A stretch of DNA of 64,000 bases. It comes from CAVONB01 sp963697205. Lineage in GTDB: Bacteria; Pseudomonadota; Alphaproteobacteria; Rhizobiales; Hyphomicrobiaceae. Shown one piece after another: positions 16,685 through 25,393 of this stretch. The notes beneath the pieces are model-generated. The model was not told the DNA's origin, searched no databases, and saw only the letters and a program-made list of their open reading frames with translations. The stretch's first letter is position 1; every line of letters begins with the position of its first letter. Made by a program: the position numbers and the translations under genes. The DNA lies in the NCBI GenBank assembly GCA_963697205.1, contig CAVONB010000010.1:62001-126000 (forward strand), given 5' to 3'.

Positions 16685-17359
16685 TCAGCCCTGCCAGCCG
16701 ACGACACTTTTCAGCTTCTCGACCGCCGTCCGCGTCGTGGTGAGGACCTGCCGGCCCGGCACGTGCGCGATCTTGTGATAGGCGAGGCTCAGCGAGAACT
16801 GCCCGAGCAGCAGCGCGTCGACGTCCTCCATGTGCGTGGCGCTTTGCGCCAGCATCAGGTCGTGCTTTTCGCGATCCTTCTCGACCAGGATCACCTTGCG
16901 CGCGTCCTCGCGCACTTCGCTTGTGATCGTGAAGGTCTTGCCGTGCGCTTCGCCGTACCGCGTCAGATCGCGCGTCAGGTCATTCAGGCTCCACGGCGAG
17001 GTCGTGATGATGCCGAATTTGGTGCCGGCCTTGAACGCAGCCTCGACGATGCCGTCGAATGCGGTCAGCAGCGGAATGTCGTAGCGCGGGCGCAAGGCCT
17101 CGATCGGCTCGCCGAACACCGAGCCGGTGAAGATCATGGCGTCGGGCTTGCCACGCGCGTTCTGGTCTATGAGCGCCGTCACGCGCAGGCGGATGTCGTC
17201 GGTGTAGACGCGATCGCCCGCGATGTAGTCGAAGTAGATCATGTCATCGACCGTGTGGCCGACCTGCGCTTGTGGCCACAGGTCGCGAAACCCATCCTCG
17301 ATGTCGGCGACGACGAGCGACATGGGCGAAATAACGCCGATGCGGGGCGGGTTTCTCAT
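16685..17359 (-). CDS. Asp/Glu/hydantoin racemase-superfamily protein lacking both canonical cysteines
   Basis: The 224-residue protein has the racemase-like layout (IGVISPMSLVVADIEDGF start, FDGIVEAAFKAGTKFGIITTSPWSLN middle, DALLLGQFSLSLAY late). In active racemases and hydantoin/maleate isomerases a cysteine sits in the first (GCS-like) and second (LGCT-like) motifs. Here they read FTGSVFGEP and LLGQFSLS, so both are replaced. It may therefore catalyse a different reaction or be a binding protein. It is the last gene of a leftward set starting at 21544. The start ATG 17359 fits the fold start, and the 31 earlier codons cross a repeat. Assignment to the superfamily is fairly sure, function unknown. 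Confidence 0.72.
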   Translation of the reverse strand: MRNPPRIGVISPMSLVVADIEDGFRDLWPQAQVGHTVDDMIYFDYIAGDRVYTDDIRLRVTALIDQNARGKPDAMIFTGSVFGEPIEALRPRYDIPLLTAFDGIVEAAFKAGTKFGIITTSPWSLNDLTRDLTRYGEAHGKTFTITSEVREDARKVILVEKDREKHDLMLAQSATHMEDVDALLLGQFSLSLAYHKIAHVPGRQVLTTTRTAVEKLKSVVGWQG

Positions 17360-17402
17360 AGCTTTCGACCTCTCGAGCAGCAATGCTGCCGGCTCTTGTT
17401 TT

Positions 17403-17449
17403 CCCCTCCCCCTTGCGGGGAGGGGCAGGTGTGGGGGGCGGCGCCCCCC
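17403..17449. repeat. Palindromic intergenic repeat, two hairpins
   Basis: CCCCTCCCCC-TTG-CGGGGAGGGG (17403-17425, one mismatch) is followed by GGGGGGC-GGC-GCCCCCC (17433-17449). The first hairpin belongs to the same class as the palindrome at 9452. The pair lies between two leftward genes, so it may act as RNA-stabilising hairpins or an attenuating terminator in the transcript. Confidence 0.75.
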
Positions 17450-17481
17450 CACCGACGTGACGCAACTCGCCCGTGCCGGGT

Positions 17482-18264
17482 TCAGCTCAGGAACTTGCGC
17501 AGCGCAGCGTTGAATTCGACCGGATGCGTCAGGTTCGACACATGGGTCGCGCCCTGGATGACGACGTAGCTCGAGCCCGGTGTCGCCTTGTGCATCTGCT
17601 CCATCAACGGCGGGAATGGACCGTCCTCCGAGCCGACGAGATACATCGTTTTGTTCTTGATTTTGCCGACGTCCGCCGCCTGGTTGCCGCCGGCCAGCGC
17701 GCCGGTGCAGCCGTTATAGCCTTCGATCGAGGTCTCCACGATCGTCTGGGCGATCGCCTTGATCGAGTCGGCGTATTGCTTCTTCAGGTCCGCATTGAAC
17801 CACGGGTCGATCGACCCCGCCACCATCGACTGCATGCCCTTTTCCGCGACCAGGATGCGCCGGTCGGCCCACTGCTTCGTCTGGTCGGGCGGGCTGTCGC
17901 CGCGGCAGTCGCAGATCGCCAGCCGGTCGACGCGATTGCCGTGCGCGATGCCCATCTGCAGGCCGGTGATGCCGCCGAGCGAAAGGCCGCAGTAGTGGCT
18001 CTTCTGGATGCCGAGATGATCCCACAGTCCGACCACGTCCTGCGCCAGCTGCTCCAGCGAATAAAACCCCGGCGTCGCCGATGAATTGCCGTGACCGCGC
18101 ACGTCGTAGGTGAGCACGCGGAAGTCCTTGCAGAACTCCGCGACCTGCGGCCACCACATCGTGTGGTCGAGGCGCAGCGAGTTGGAAAACGTCAGCCACG
18201 GACCGGTCGAGGGGCCGGCCACCTCGTAATACATCGTGAAGCCGTTGACTTGTGCTTTGGGCAT
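17482..18264 (-). CDS. Alpha/beta hydrolase, 3-oxoadipate enol-lactonase (PcaD)-like
   Basis: The 260-residue protein has the classical alpha/beta hydrolase core: YDVRGHGNSS at 53-62, nucleophile Ser95 in GLSLGG, an acid in the VGSEDGPFPP strand end and His in QGATHVSNL near the C-terminus. The PcaD-like sequence LQMGIAHGNRVDRLAICD after the nucleophile supports an enol-lactonase or related carboxylic-acid hydrolase. The start is ATG 18264. It sits between the acyl-CoA ligase (114 bp upstream) and the racemase-like gene (122 bp downstream), all leftward. Those gaps are compatible with one operon. The true substrate is unknown, and true pcaD neighbours such as pcaC and pcaH are absent. Confidence 0.85.
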   Translation of the reverse strand: MPKAQVNGFTMYYEVAGPSTGPWLTFSNSLRLDHTMWWPQVAEFCKDFRVLTYDVRGHGNSSATPGFYSLEQLAQDVVGLWDHLGIQKSHYCGLSLGGITGLQMGIAHGNRVDRLAICDCRGDSPPDQTKQWADRRILVAEKGMQSMVAGSIDPWFNADLKKQYADSIKAIAQTIVETSIEGYNGCTGALAGGNQAADVGKIKNKTMYLVGSEDGPFPPLMEQMHKATPGSSYVVIQGATHVSNLTHPVEFNAALRKFLS

Positions 18265-18378
18265 CGGGTGCTCCCTGTTTTGGTGTGCATAGCGTTGGTG
18301 TGAATGGTGTTGATGTTGGTGTGAACAGCGTCGTTGCGGGTCGCATTGGTTGAAGTCGAATGCTGATGCCGCGCAGCG

Positions 18379-19944
18379 TCAGGCGATGGCGCGCGTCTGA
18401 TCCTTCCAGTAACGCTCCCGCAGGACGACCTTGTCCGGCTTGCCGAGCGGCGTCAGCGGCACCGCGTCGATGATCTCGATGGTCTTGGGCGCAGCCACGC
18501 TGCCCTTGGCCGCCTTCACGAGGTCGACGATGCGCTGCGTGTCGATCGCAGCACCCGGTCGTGGCACGATCAGCGCCTTAACTGCCTCGCCCCACTCCGC
18601 GTCCGGCACGCCGATGACGGCGACCGCTTCCACGGCAGGATCGGTCGCGATCACGTCCTCGACCTCTTTCGGGTACACGTTAAACCCGCCCGTGATGATC
18701 ATGTCCTTGGCGCGCCCCACGAGATAATAGAACCCGTCCGCATCGCGCGTCGCAAGGTCGCCGGTGTGCAGCCAGTCGCCCACCAGCGTCTTCGCCGTCT
18801 CCTCGGGCCGCTTCAGATAGCCTTCCATCACGGCCGGTCCGCGCGCGCACAATTCGCCGGTTTCGCCGTCCGCCACGGGCTGCCCGTCCGCGCCGAGGAT
18901 CGCAAGCTGCATCCCGACGTTGGCGATGCCGCACGACGCCAGCCGCGCCGGCCGTGTCAGATCGTGCATGTGCCGCGGCAGCACCGTGAGGCAGTTCGGC
19001 AACTCAGCCTGTCCGTAGAGCTGCACGAGGTTCTGCCCGAAGCGTTCCAACCACTGTACCAGACGCGCCGGCGCGGTCGGCGCCGCGCCATACAGAATGG
19101 TTTCGATCCGGCCAACCGCGTCCACTTCGAGATCGGGCTCGTCGATCAGCCGGATCATCTGCGTCGGCACCAGGAACGAGCAGGTGATGTCGTGGGTGCG
19201 CGCTTCCTGCGCGAAGGTCTGCGGCGTGAAGCGCGGCGCGACGCGCATCATCCCGCCCTGCAACGCGATCGGTAGGAACATCGTGCCCGACGCATGCGAC
19301 AGGGGCGTCACCGACAGGAACCGCACCTCGCTCGGCCAGTCCCAGGCCGTCCGCGTCAGGATCGCAGCCATCACGTTGGAGCGATGCCGGTGAATGATGC
19401 CCTTTGGCTTGCCCGTGGTCCCGCCCGTGTAGGAGATCCGCGAGATGTCGGTCGGTTGCGCTTCGCTCGTCCACGGCGTGCCCAGATGCGGTGCCGCGAG
19501 CGCATTGAGCCCGTTGCCCGCCCGCGTGCCGAACGCCAGCGCCTTGAGCGACGGTTGGCTCGCCTCCAACGCAGCCGCGCGTTCCGCGAAATCGCGCTCG
19601 CAATAAAGCAGCACGTTCGTTTCCGAATCCTCCAGCACGAACCGGTGATCCGCCTCTCCGCCGATCGGATGCAGCGCACTCGTGCGCGCGCCGAGCGACT
19701 GCGCCGCGTAGGTCGCGATCAGGATGTCGGGCCGGTTGCCGCCGAGCAGCGTCACGCCGTCGCCGCGCTTCACGCCCGCCGCCCGCAACGCCTCCGCCAG
19801 CGCCCCCGCCTCCCGCGCAAAGTCCGCGTAAGTGAGGAATTGTCCCTCTCCCCACGACAGGACCGGCCGCTCCGCATAGCGCAGGCACACGTGCTGGAAC
19901 AGCGAAGCCGTCGTACCCGTGTCGCTGAGAGTGAGGTAGCTCAT
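18379..19944 (-). CDS. AMP-binding acyl-CoA synthetase/ligase
   Basis: The 521-residue enzyme activates a carboxylate as acyl-AMP and then acyl-CoA. The ANL signatures are present: phosphate-binding loop SYTGGTTGKPKG, LYGQAE, HTGDLATRDADGFYYLVGR with the hinge Arg, then IITGGFNVYPKEVE and the catalytic lysine in PLTPLGKPDK. ATG 19944 (MSYLTLSD) gives the standard length. The long upstream frame to 20019 is a shadow. It is 141 bp downstream of the thiolase gene and probably in the same transcript. With thiolase and DUF35 partners it suggests beta-oxidation-like degradation of an aromatic, alicyclic or branched acid. Confidence 0.93.
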   Translation of the reverse strand: MSYLTLSDTGTTASLFQHVCLRYAERPVLSWGEGQFLTYADFAREAGALAEALRAAGVKRGDGVTLLGGNRPDILIATYAAQSLGARTSALHPIGGEADHRFVLEDSETNVLLYCERDFAERAAALEASQPSLKALAFGTRAGNGLNALAAPHLGTPWTSEAQPTDISRISYTGGTTGKPKGIIHRHRSNVMAAILTRTAWDWPSEVRFLSVTPLSHASGTMFLPIALQGGMMRVAPRFTPQTFAQEARTHDITCSFLVPTQMIRLIDEPDLEVDAVGRIETILYGAAPTAPARLVQWLERFGQNLVQLYGQAELPNCLTVLPRHMHDLTRPARLASCGIANVGMQLAILGADGQPVADGETGELCARGPAVMEGYLKRPEETAKTLVGDWLHTGDLATRDADGFYYLVGRAKDMIITGGFNVYPKEVEDVIATDPAVEAVAVIGVPDAEWGEAVKALIVPRPGAAIDTQRIVDLVKAAKGSVAAPKTIEIIDAVPLTPLGKPDKVVLRERYWKDQTRAIA

Positions 19945-20085
19945 TTCGACAGCCCGTCTCGACAAGTCAGTTTGCGGCAACCGCCATGCTTCCCGCCCTC
20001 GCGCCGCGGACCAACGCAACTCTCACCTGCGAGGAGAGGGCGGTGCGATCAATGGTGAGGGGGGCTCAACGTGCAAGCCGCCGCC

Positions 20086-21225
20086 TCATACCTTCTCCAG
20101 CACGAACACCGAGCAGGCGTTCGCATCGAGCTCGAACTCGTTGGCGCCCATCGTGTGCACCGCGCCGAGCCGCGCGCCCTCCACCTGCCGCCGGCCGGCC
20201 TCGCCTCTGAGCTGCCAGACGATCTCCGCGATCTGCGCCAGCCCGCTCGCACCCAGGGGATGCCCGCGCGACAACAGCCCGCCCGACGGATTGATCGCAG
20301 TAGCACCGCCGCCCGGCATCGACTTGCCCTCAGCCGCATACCGCCCGCCCTCGCCCGGCGCACACAGCCCCAGCGCCTCGGTGTAGAGGATCTCGCCGAT
20401 CGTGAAGGCATCGTGCACCTCGGCCACGTCGAGATCCTTGGGCGCGATGCCCGCCATCTCCAGCGCCTTCCTGGCAACGCGCGACGGCGTCGGCTCCATG
20501 CGCTTGTCAGTGAATACCGGCGTTCCCGATTCCAGCGCCGTCGCGCGGATCTTCACGCTTTTTGCGCCGAGCCGTTTCGCCACCGTGTCGGAAACAAGGA
20601 TTGCCGCCGCCGATCCGTCCGTCTTGGGGCAGCACTGAAACAGCGTTAGCGGGTCCGCGATCGTCGGTGATGCCAGCACCTCTTCGGCCGTCACAGGCTT
20701 GCGGAAATGCGCTTTCGGATTATGCTCCGACATGCGCCGGCTCTTCACTGCGACCGCGGCCAACTCCTCGCGCGTCAGGCCATGTTCCGCCATGTGCCGC
20801 GATGCCTGCATGGCGTACCACGTCGGCAGCGTCAGACCGGCGTCGATCATCCAGCGGCCCGCCGGCTGTTCGAGCGGACCCTTGCCCATGTCGGATAGCG
20901 TCTCCGTGCCGAACGCGAGCGCAATGTCGCACAGCCCCGCCTTGATCCATGCATAGGCCTCCCGCGCCGCCGTAGGTCCCGACGCGCACGCGTTCTCCAC
21001 GTTGATGATCGGCGTGCCGTTGAGGCCCATGTCCTTCATGCAGCGCTGCCCGTTGCCGCTGCGCTGTCGCGCGGCCGAGCTGAAAACCGCCTGGATGTCG
21101 CCGATGGCTAGGCCCGCGTCCGCCAAGGCCTCGGTCACGGCTTCTTCTGCCATGTCCTGCTGCCCACGTTCGGATTGCCGCGTGAAGCGCGTCGTCCCGA
21201 CGCCGATGATGTGTACGTCAGTCAT
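20086..21225 (-). CDS. Thiolase (lipid-transfer-protein/SCP2-thiolase-like)
   Basis: This 379-residue protein has thiolase features: catalytic Cys80 in NACASG, AEVHDAFTIGE, and GHPLGASG with the active-site histidine. The GGGATAINPSGGL segment before the last motif is also conserved. Proteins of this nondecarboxylating branch act on acyl-CoA with a DUF35 Zn-ribbon partner, and the partner overlaps its start by 8 bp. ATG 21225 is certain because of that coupling. It precedes the acyl-CoA ligase in a leftward set. The substrate may be a beta-ketoacyl-CoA or an aldol-type CoA ester, which the sequence does not settle. Confidence 0.92.
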   Translation of the reverse strand: MTDVHIIGVGTTRFTRQSERGQQDMAEEAVTEALADAGLAIGDIQAVFSSAARQRSGNGQRCMKDMGLNGTPIINVENACASGPTAAREAYAWIKAGLCDIALAFGTETLSDMGKGPLEQPAGRWMIDAGLTLPTWYAMQASRHMAEHGLTREELAAVAVKSRRMSEHNPKAHFRKPVTAEEVLASPTIADPLTLFQCCPKTDGSAAAILVSDTVAKRLGAKSVKIRATALESGTPVFTDKRMEPTPSRVARKALEMAGIAPKDLDVAEVHDAFTIGEILYTEALGLCAPGEGGRYAAEGKSMPGGGATAINPSGGLLSRGHPLGASGLAQIAEIVWQLRGEAGRRQVEGARLGAVHTMGANEFELDANACSVFVLEKV

Positions 21226-21544
21226 CGATCCTGAACCTCACGATGTCGTTGTCGGGGTCGAACCGCACGGCTGTGCCGACCTTGACGCGGTCGGCGGGCT
21301 CGAGCCGTCCCGCGACCAGCAGCCCGTCGGCCAGCCGCACCTCTCCGAACGCCGTGCCGCTGTAGGCCGCCACCGCCTCCACCCGCCCCGTCCGCGCGAG
21401 CCCAATCACATCCACGTCGTCGGAGTGGCAGTTGCGGCACCATTTGGATGGCGGGAAGCTGCGGGCCCCGCAGGCCCGGCACTGGATGCCCTGCAGGCAT
21501 GGCCCATCCGCCGTCATGCCGATCCGCTCGGCGCGCGGTTTCAT
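21218..21544 (-). CDS. DUF35 Zn-ribbon/OB-fold protein, thiolase partner
   Basis: The 108-residue protein carries a rubredoxin-like zinc ribbon (Cys22, Cys25, Cys36, Cys39 in CRACG and WCRNCH) and then an OB-fold (residues about 50-105, VEAVAAYSGTAFGEVRLADGLLVAG). That pair defines the DUF35/YesO family, whose members form complexes with SCP2-thiolase-like proteins and are thought to channel acyl-CoA. Its stop lies inside the first codons of the thiolase gene (8-bp overlap), a strong operon link. ATG 21544 gives the expected length and starts just before the ribbon. Confidence 0.9.
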   Translation of the reverse strand: MKPRAERIGMTADGPCLQGIQCRACGARSFPPSKWCRNCHSDDVDVIGLARTGRVEAVAAYSGTAFGEVRLADGLLVAGRLEPADRVKVGTAVRFDPDNDIVRFRIDD

Positions 21545-21849
21545 ATCGTGACGTCCTCCCTGACCGGCAGGTGCCTGCTGGCCTGTTGTGATTGCCGAGC
21601 ACCATAAGTCTGCCCCCGGTGGGGTGGCAAGGCGGCGGCACCCCCTGAGCGCGCATGGCATCCCCTCGCGCGCGGCGGCGCTGGCCCCGGCAGCAAGGCA
21701 TCCTGTGAGGCGGCCCCCTCAGCCAATGGCCATCCTGCCCCCGAAAATGCGGCATCCTGACCAGCTTGATTTCGATCAATTAGAACACTCGTTCAACTCC
21801 TATCTTGTCCGCCAATCGACAATCACGCACGGAAGATGGGAGAATCGCC
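21545..21849. promoter_or_regulatory. Divergent promoter region with two operator-like dyads
   Basis: This 305-bp region drives the leftward acid-degradation set and the rightward flavin monooxygenase. Two small dyads lie close together: TTGAT-TTCG-ATCAA at 21766-21779 and GAAC-ACTC-GTTC at 21783-21794. They lie 56-84 bp upstream of the monooxygenase ATG (21850), a normal operator distance. TetR-family regulators of acyl-CoA pathways often bind GAAC-spacer-GTTC-type sites, so this is a candidate, but no regulator gene is adjacent. The ribosome site for the monooxygenase is GGGAGA. Confidence 0.45.
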
Positions 21850-22875
21850 ATGAAATTCGGCCTGTTCGGCAGCGCACAAGCCAAGCGCGGGGGGCCCGAC
21901 GTCGATAGTGGCCAGGGCTTCAACGACTACGTCGAGTACAATGTCGAGGCCGAAGCGCTGGGCTATCAGTCGACGTTCGTGGTGGAGCACCATTTCACCG
22001 GCTTCGGGCAGGTCTCCGCCAGCATGAACCTGCTGACCTGGGTCGCCGCCAAGACCAGGACGATCCGCGTTGGCACGGCCGTCATCGTGCTGCCCTGGCA
22101 CAATCCGGTGCTCATGGCCGAGCAGGCAGCCACCCTGGATCTGCTGTCCGGCGGCCGTCTCGAGTTCGGCGTCGGCCGCGGCTACCGCAACAACGAGTTC
22201 GAGGCCTTCGGCATCGACCCCGCGACGGCCGAGGAGCGCTTCGAGGAGGCGCTCGACCTGATCCTGCGCTCCTTCACCTCCAACGAGCGCTTCTCGCACA
22301 AAGGTAAGTACTGGCAGTTCAACAATATTATCGTCGAGCCGCCGCCCATGCAGAAGCCCTACCCGCGCATGTGGATGGCCGCCGGCAGCCCGGCCTCGAT
22401 CAAGAAGGTGGCCGAGCGCGGCTTCAACCTGATGCTCGACCAGTTCGCCTCCACTCAGACCATCCTGGAGCGCTTCAACCTGTTCAAGTCCGAGGTCGAG
22501 AAGCAGGGTCGCACGTTCGATCCCATGTCGGTGGGCGTCTGTCGCGCGTTCTACGTCTCGCGCACGGCCGCCGAGAAAGAGCAGGCGATCGAGAACCGCC
22601 TCAACGCCACCTTGCGCATGGCCGACCTCGCCAAGAGCGGCAAGGAGAACAAGTCGAGCATGATGACCTTCGCGGAAACGCGCGAGGCGAGTGCTGAAAG
22701 CGCGCTGTACGGCTCGCCTGACGAGATCGCCGAAAAGCTCTCGAACCTGCGCAGGCATGGAGTCGAGCTCGTGCTGCTCAACGGTCCGACCGGCTCGCGC
22801 GAGCATCTGCGCCGCTTCGCCCGCGACGTGATGCCGGCGTTCTCGGACCTGCCGCCCGTGCGCGTTAGCGCATAA
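21850..22875 (+). CDS. LLM-class flavin-dependent monooxygenase (luciferase-like)
   Basis: The 341-residue protein has the luciferase-like TIM barrel: early FVVEHHFTGFGQVSASMNLL, VIVLPWHNPVLMAEQAATLDLLSGGRLEFGVGRG, and EPPPMQKPYPRMWMAAG with LMLDQFAST later. These features place it with FMN/F420-dependent alkanal-type monooxygenases. I start at ATG 21850 after GGGAGA. It diverges from the DUF35-thiolase-ligase set, so it may open the pathway by hydroxylating the substrate, though no reductase for flavin supply is adjacent (the OYE gene lies 19 kb away). Family certain, substrate unknown. Confidence 0.9.
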   Translation: MKFGLFGSAQAKRGGPDVDSGQGFNDYVEYNVEAEALGYQSTFVVEHHFTGFGQVSASMNLLTWVAAKTRTIRVGTAVIVLPWHNPVLMAEQAATLDLLSGGRLEFGVGRGYRNNEFEAFGIDPATAEERFEEALDLILRSFTSNERFSHKGKYWQFNNIIVEPPPMQKPYPRMWMAAGSPASIKKVAERGFNLMLDQFASTQTILERFNLFKSEVEKQGRTFDPMSVGVCRAFYVSRTAAEKEQAIENRLNATLRMADLAKSGKENKSSMMTFAETREASAESALYGSPDEIAEKLSNLRRHGVELVLLNGPTGSREHLRRFARDVMPAFSDLPPVRVSA

Positions 22876-22988
22876 AGGCCAAGTTCGCGTGCCAGCGCAT
22901 AAACGTCGTTGGCGCCGAGGCGCGACACACCCTATGCAGGTTCCACCGGTGCGACGGTGCCCGGCGCGGACAGAGGGCGTGGGGTCTC

Positions 22989-24257
22989 GTGACACGGCGG
23001 CAGGCGCAGGCAACCGGCATTTCCCAGGCGGCACCGCAGCCGGGAGAACCCGGATGGGGCACGCCCTACGCCGCGATCTGCGGCATTCAGGTCGCCGGGC
23101 CCTTCACACTGGCGACGTTGCCTGTGGTCGCACCCCTGCTTACCGCCGCCGCCGGCGTCTCCCCACAGGCGATCGGCCATGCCGCCTCGATGCAGGCGAT
23201 CGGCAGCCTGCTGTTCCTCGCGTTCGGCAAGCCCATCCTCGACCGGCTCGGCCCGATCCGCGCCATGCAGGCCGGTACGCTGCTGGGCGCGCTCGGTGTC
23301 GCGCTCACCGCAACCGCAATTTGGCCACTGGTCCTCGTCGCGGCCCTCGCCATCGGTGCGGGCTATGCCCCTGTCCCGCCCGCATCCAGCAACATCTTGA
23401 TGCGCATCGTCCCGCCTGACCGCCGCCGCACGCTGTTCTCGATCAAGCAGGCGACGGCGCCGCTGGGCATGGTCGGCGCGAGCCTGATCGTGCCGGCAGG
23501 CCTCGCCGTTTCCGGTGACTGGCGCACGGGGCTGCTCGCGGGCGCCGTCGCCGTTGCGGCTGTCGGCCTAGTGCTGCAACCCTTCCGGTGCCGCTTCGAC
23601 GCGCCCGAGCTGGCCCGCATCCGCGTACAGCCCCGCGTGGGCCTCTGGCGCACGGCGATCGTGCCGTTCCGCCTCTTGGCGCGCCGCGAGGTGCGCCTGC
23701 TGGCGATCGTCGGCTTTTGCTTCACGATGGTGATCGGCTCGGTTGGCGCCTTTGCCGTGACCTACCTCGTCACGCGCCACCAGATGTCGGCGGCCACCGG
23801 CGCCGGCCTCTATGCCGCCATGCAGGCCGCATCCGTGCCCGCCCGCGTGCTCGCCGGATGGTTCGCCGACAAGATCGGCTCGGGCCGCGCGACGCTGGCG
23901 CTGCTCTCGCTTGGCTCGTGCGCCGTGCTCGTTGCCCTGGCCCTGCTGCCGGCGCCCGCCGATCGCGCGTGGCTGCTGGCGATCCTCGTCTGCGCCGGTC
24001 TCTTCCAGGCCGGCTGGAACGGCGTCCTCATCTCCGAGATTGCCAGCGTGGTCGCCGGCCACGAGGTCTCCGACGTCACCGCCTCGACCAGCGCGGTCAT
24101 GTTTCTCGGCTACGCCATAGGCCCGACGCTGTTTGCCGCCGTGGTTGCTACAACCGGCGACTACGCGTGGGCCTTCGCGGCCTATGGCGCTCTGCCGCTG
24201 GTAAATATCGCCGTCCTTTTGAGCCTTTCGCGCCGGGGCGCACTTGAACGGCCCTGA
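22989..24257 (+). CDS. Major facilitator superfamily transporter
   Basis: The 422-residue protein has about twelve transmembrane spans. The FGKPILDRLGPIRAMQAGTLLG stretch matches the MFS loop 2-3 signature and GWFADKIGSGRATLALL matches its second-half copy. It starts at GTG 22989, the only start that leaves TM1 intact with a short soluble N-terminus. It follows the flavin monooxygenase by 113 bp in the same direction, so it may import the substrate of that pathway or export a product. Compared with the MFS gene at 5997 it is not an obvious close paralog. The substrate is undetermined. Confidence 0.87.
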   Translation: MTRRQAQATGISQAAPQPGEPGWGTPYAAICGIQVAGPFTLATLPVVAPLLTAAAGVSPQAIGHAASMQAIGSLLFLAFGKPILDRLGPIRAMQAGTLLGALGVALTATAIWPLVLVAALAIGAGYAPVPPASSNILMRIVPPDRRRTLFSIKQATAPLGMVGASLIVPAGLAVSGDWRTGLLAGAVAVAAVGLVLQPFRCRFDAPELARIRVQPRVGLWRTAIVPFRLLARREVRLLAIVGFCFTMVIGSVGAFAVTYLVTRHQMSAATGAGLYAAMQAASVPARVLAGWFADKIGSGRATLALLSLGSCAVLVALALLPAPADRAWLLAILVCAGLFQAGWNGVLISEIASVVAGHEVSDVTASTSAVMFLGYAIGPTLFAAVVATTGDYAWAFAAYGALPLVNIAVLLSLSRRGALERP

Positions 24258-24344
24258 GCGATCACACGCGATCACCGGATGGTGTCTGGACCTGAGCCTC
24301 CTGGCCGACTATTCCGAGCCGTCGCAAAAAAGGACGTCTGCCGC

Positions 24345-25208
24345 GTGATCGACCTCACTTCCGACCAGCCCTTGCTCGTCTTCGGCGGGCCCTATTCCAA
24401 TCTCCGCGCCACCGAGGCCCTGATCGCCGAGGCCACCCGCCTGGGCATCCCCGGTGATCGCGCCATCTGCACTGGCGACGTCGTCGCCTACTGCGCCGAG
24501 CCCGAGGAGACCGTCGCCGCCCTGCGCGCCTGGGGCTGTCACGTGGTTCAGGGCAATTGCGAGGAGCAGTTGGCGGCCGGCGCCGCGGACTGCGGATGCA
24601 ACTTTGCCGAAGGCACAGCCTGCGACGTGCTGTCCAAAGGGTGGTACCCGTACGCGCTGCAACGCGTCACGCCCGAAAGCCGCGCCTGGATGGGCGCCCA
24701 GCCGCTCACCCTGGACTTTCGCTATGCGGGCCTGACTTTCCGCGTCCTCCACGGCGGCAACGCCGTCATCAACCGCTGGGTATTTGCCTCCGAGCAGGCC
24801 GTCGTCGACGAGGAGCTCGCTATGTCCGGCGCCGACGTCGTGATCGCCGGCCACTGCGGTATCCCGTTCGCGCGCCGGTCGGCGGCCGGCACCTGGTTCA
24901 ATCCCGGCGTCATCGGAATGCCCGCCAACGACGGTACCCCCGACGTCTGGTACGGCCTGATCGAGCCGGCCGCGACGGGCATCAAGCTCGTCACCCGCCG
25001 GCTCGCCTACGATCACCACGCGGCGGCTGGCGCCATGCGCAAATCCGGCCACGCCAACGGCTATGCGCGCACGCTTGTCACCGGCGTCTGGCCGAGCTTC
25101 GACGTTCTGCCCCCGGCGGAAACCGCCGCCACCGGCGTCAAGCTGAAGCCCGTCAACATGCGCCTGTCGCGCGCGGCCGCCGGCGATCGCGCCCGCTCCG
25201 CCGCCTGA
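24345..25208 (+). CDS. Metallophosphoesterase-family protein
   Basis: The 287-residue product resembles calcineurin-like phosphoesterases of the YfcE/diadenosine-tetraphosphatase type: LLVFGGPYSNLRATEAL at the start, AICTGDVVAYCAEPEETV, VVQGNCEEQL and ADVVIAGHCGIPF. The first metal motif GDxH is not typical here (FGGPYSN), while GDVV, GNCE and GHCG fit the later ones, so activity is uncertain. GTG 24345 (with AGGA upstream) is preferred over ATG 24279, which lacks a ribosome site. It follows the MFS gene by 87 bp. Some relatives dephosphorylate nucleotides or sugar phosphates, and no substrate can be proposed. Confidence 0.78.
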   Translation: MIDLTSDQPLLVFGGPYSNLRATEALIAEATRLGIPGDRAICTGDVVAYCAEPEETVAALRAWGCHVVQGNCEEQLAAGAADCGCNFAEGTACDVLSKGWYPYALQRVTPESRAWMGAQPLTLDFRYAGLTFRVLHGGNAVINRWVFASEQAVVDEELAMSGADVVIAGHCGIPFARRSAAGTWFNPGVIGMPANDGTPDVWYGLIEPAATGIKLVTRRLAYDHHAAAGAMRKSGHANGYARTLVTGVWPSFDVLPPAETAATGVKLKPVNMRLSRAAAGDRARSAA

Positions 25209-25393
25209 GCGCCAACCGCACCACTATCGGCTCCACCATCGGCACCAACGCCTGCAAGGGGTAGCGCCGCCACGCGCCGCCGCCTAAACTCGGCGCTGCA
25301 ACGAAGGCGCGCACGTTCGCCGGCATCACCGTCTCGCATATGCGCGCAAGCCCTTCCGCCCACATCCCCACATCAGGAGCACGCCGCACACCG

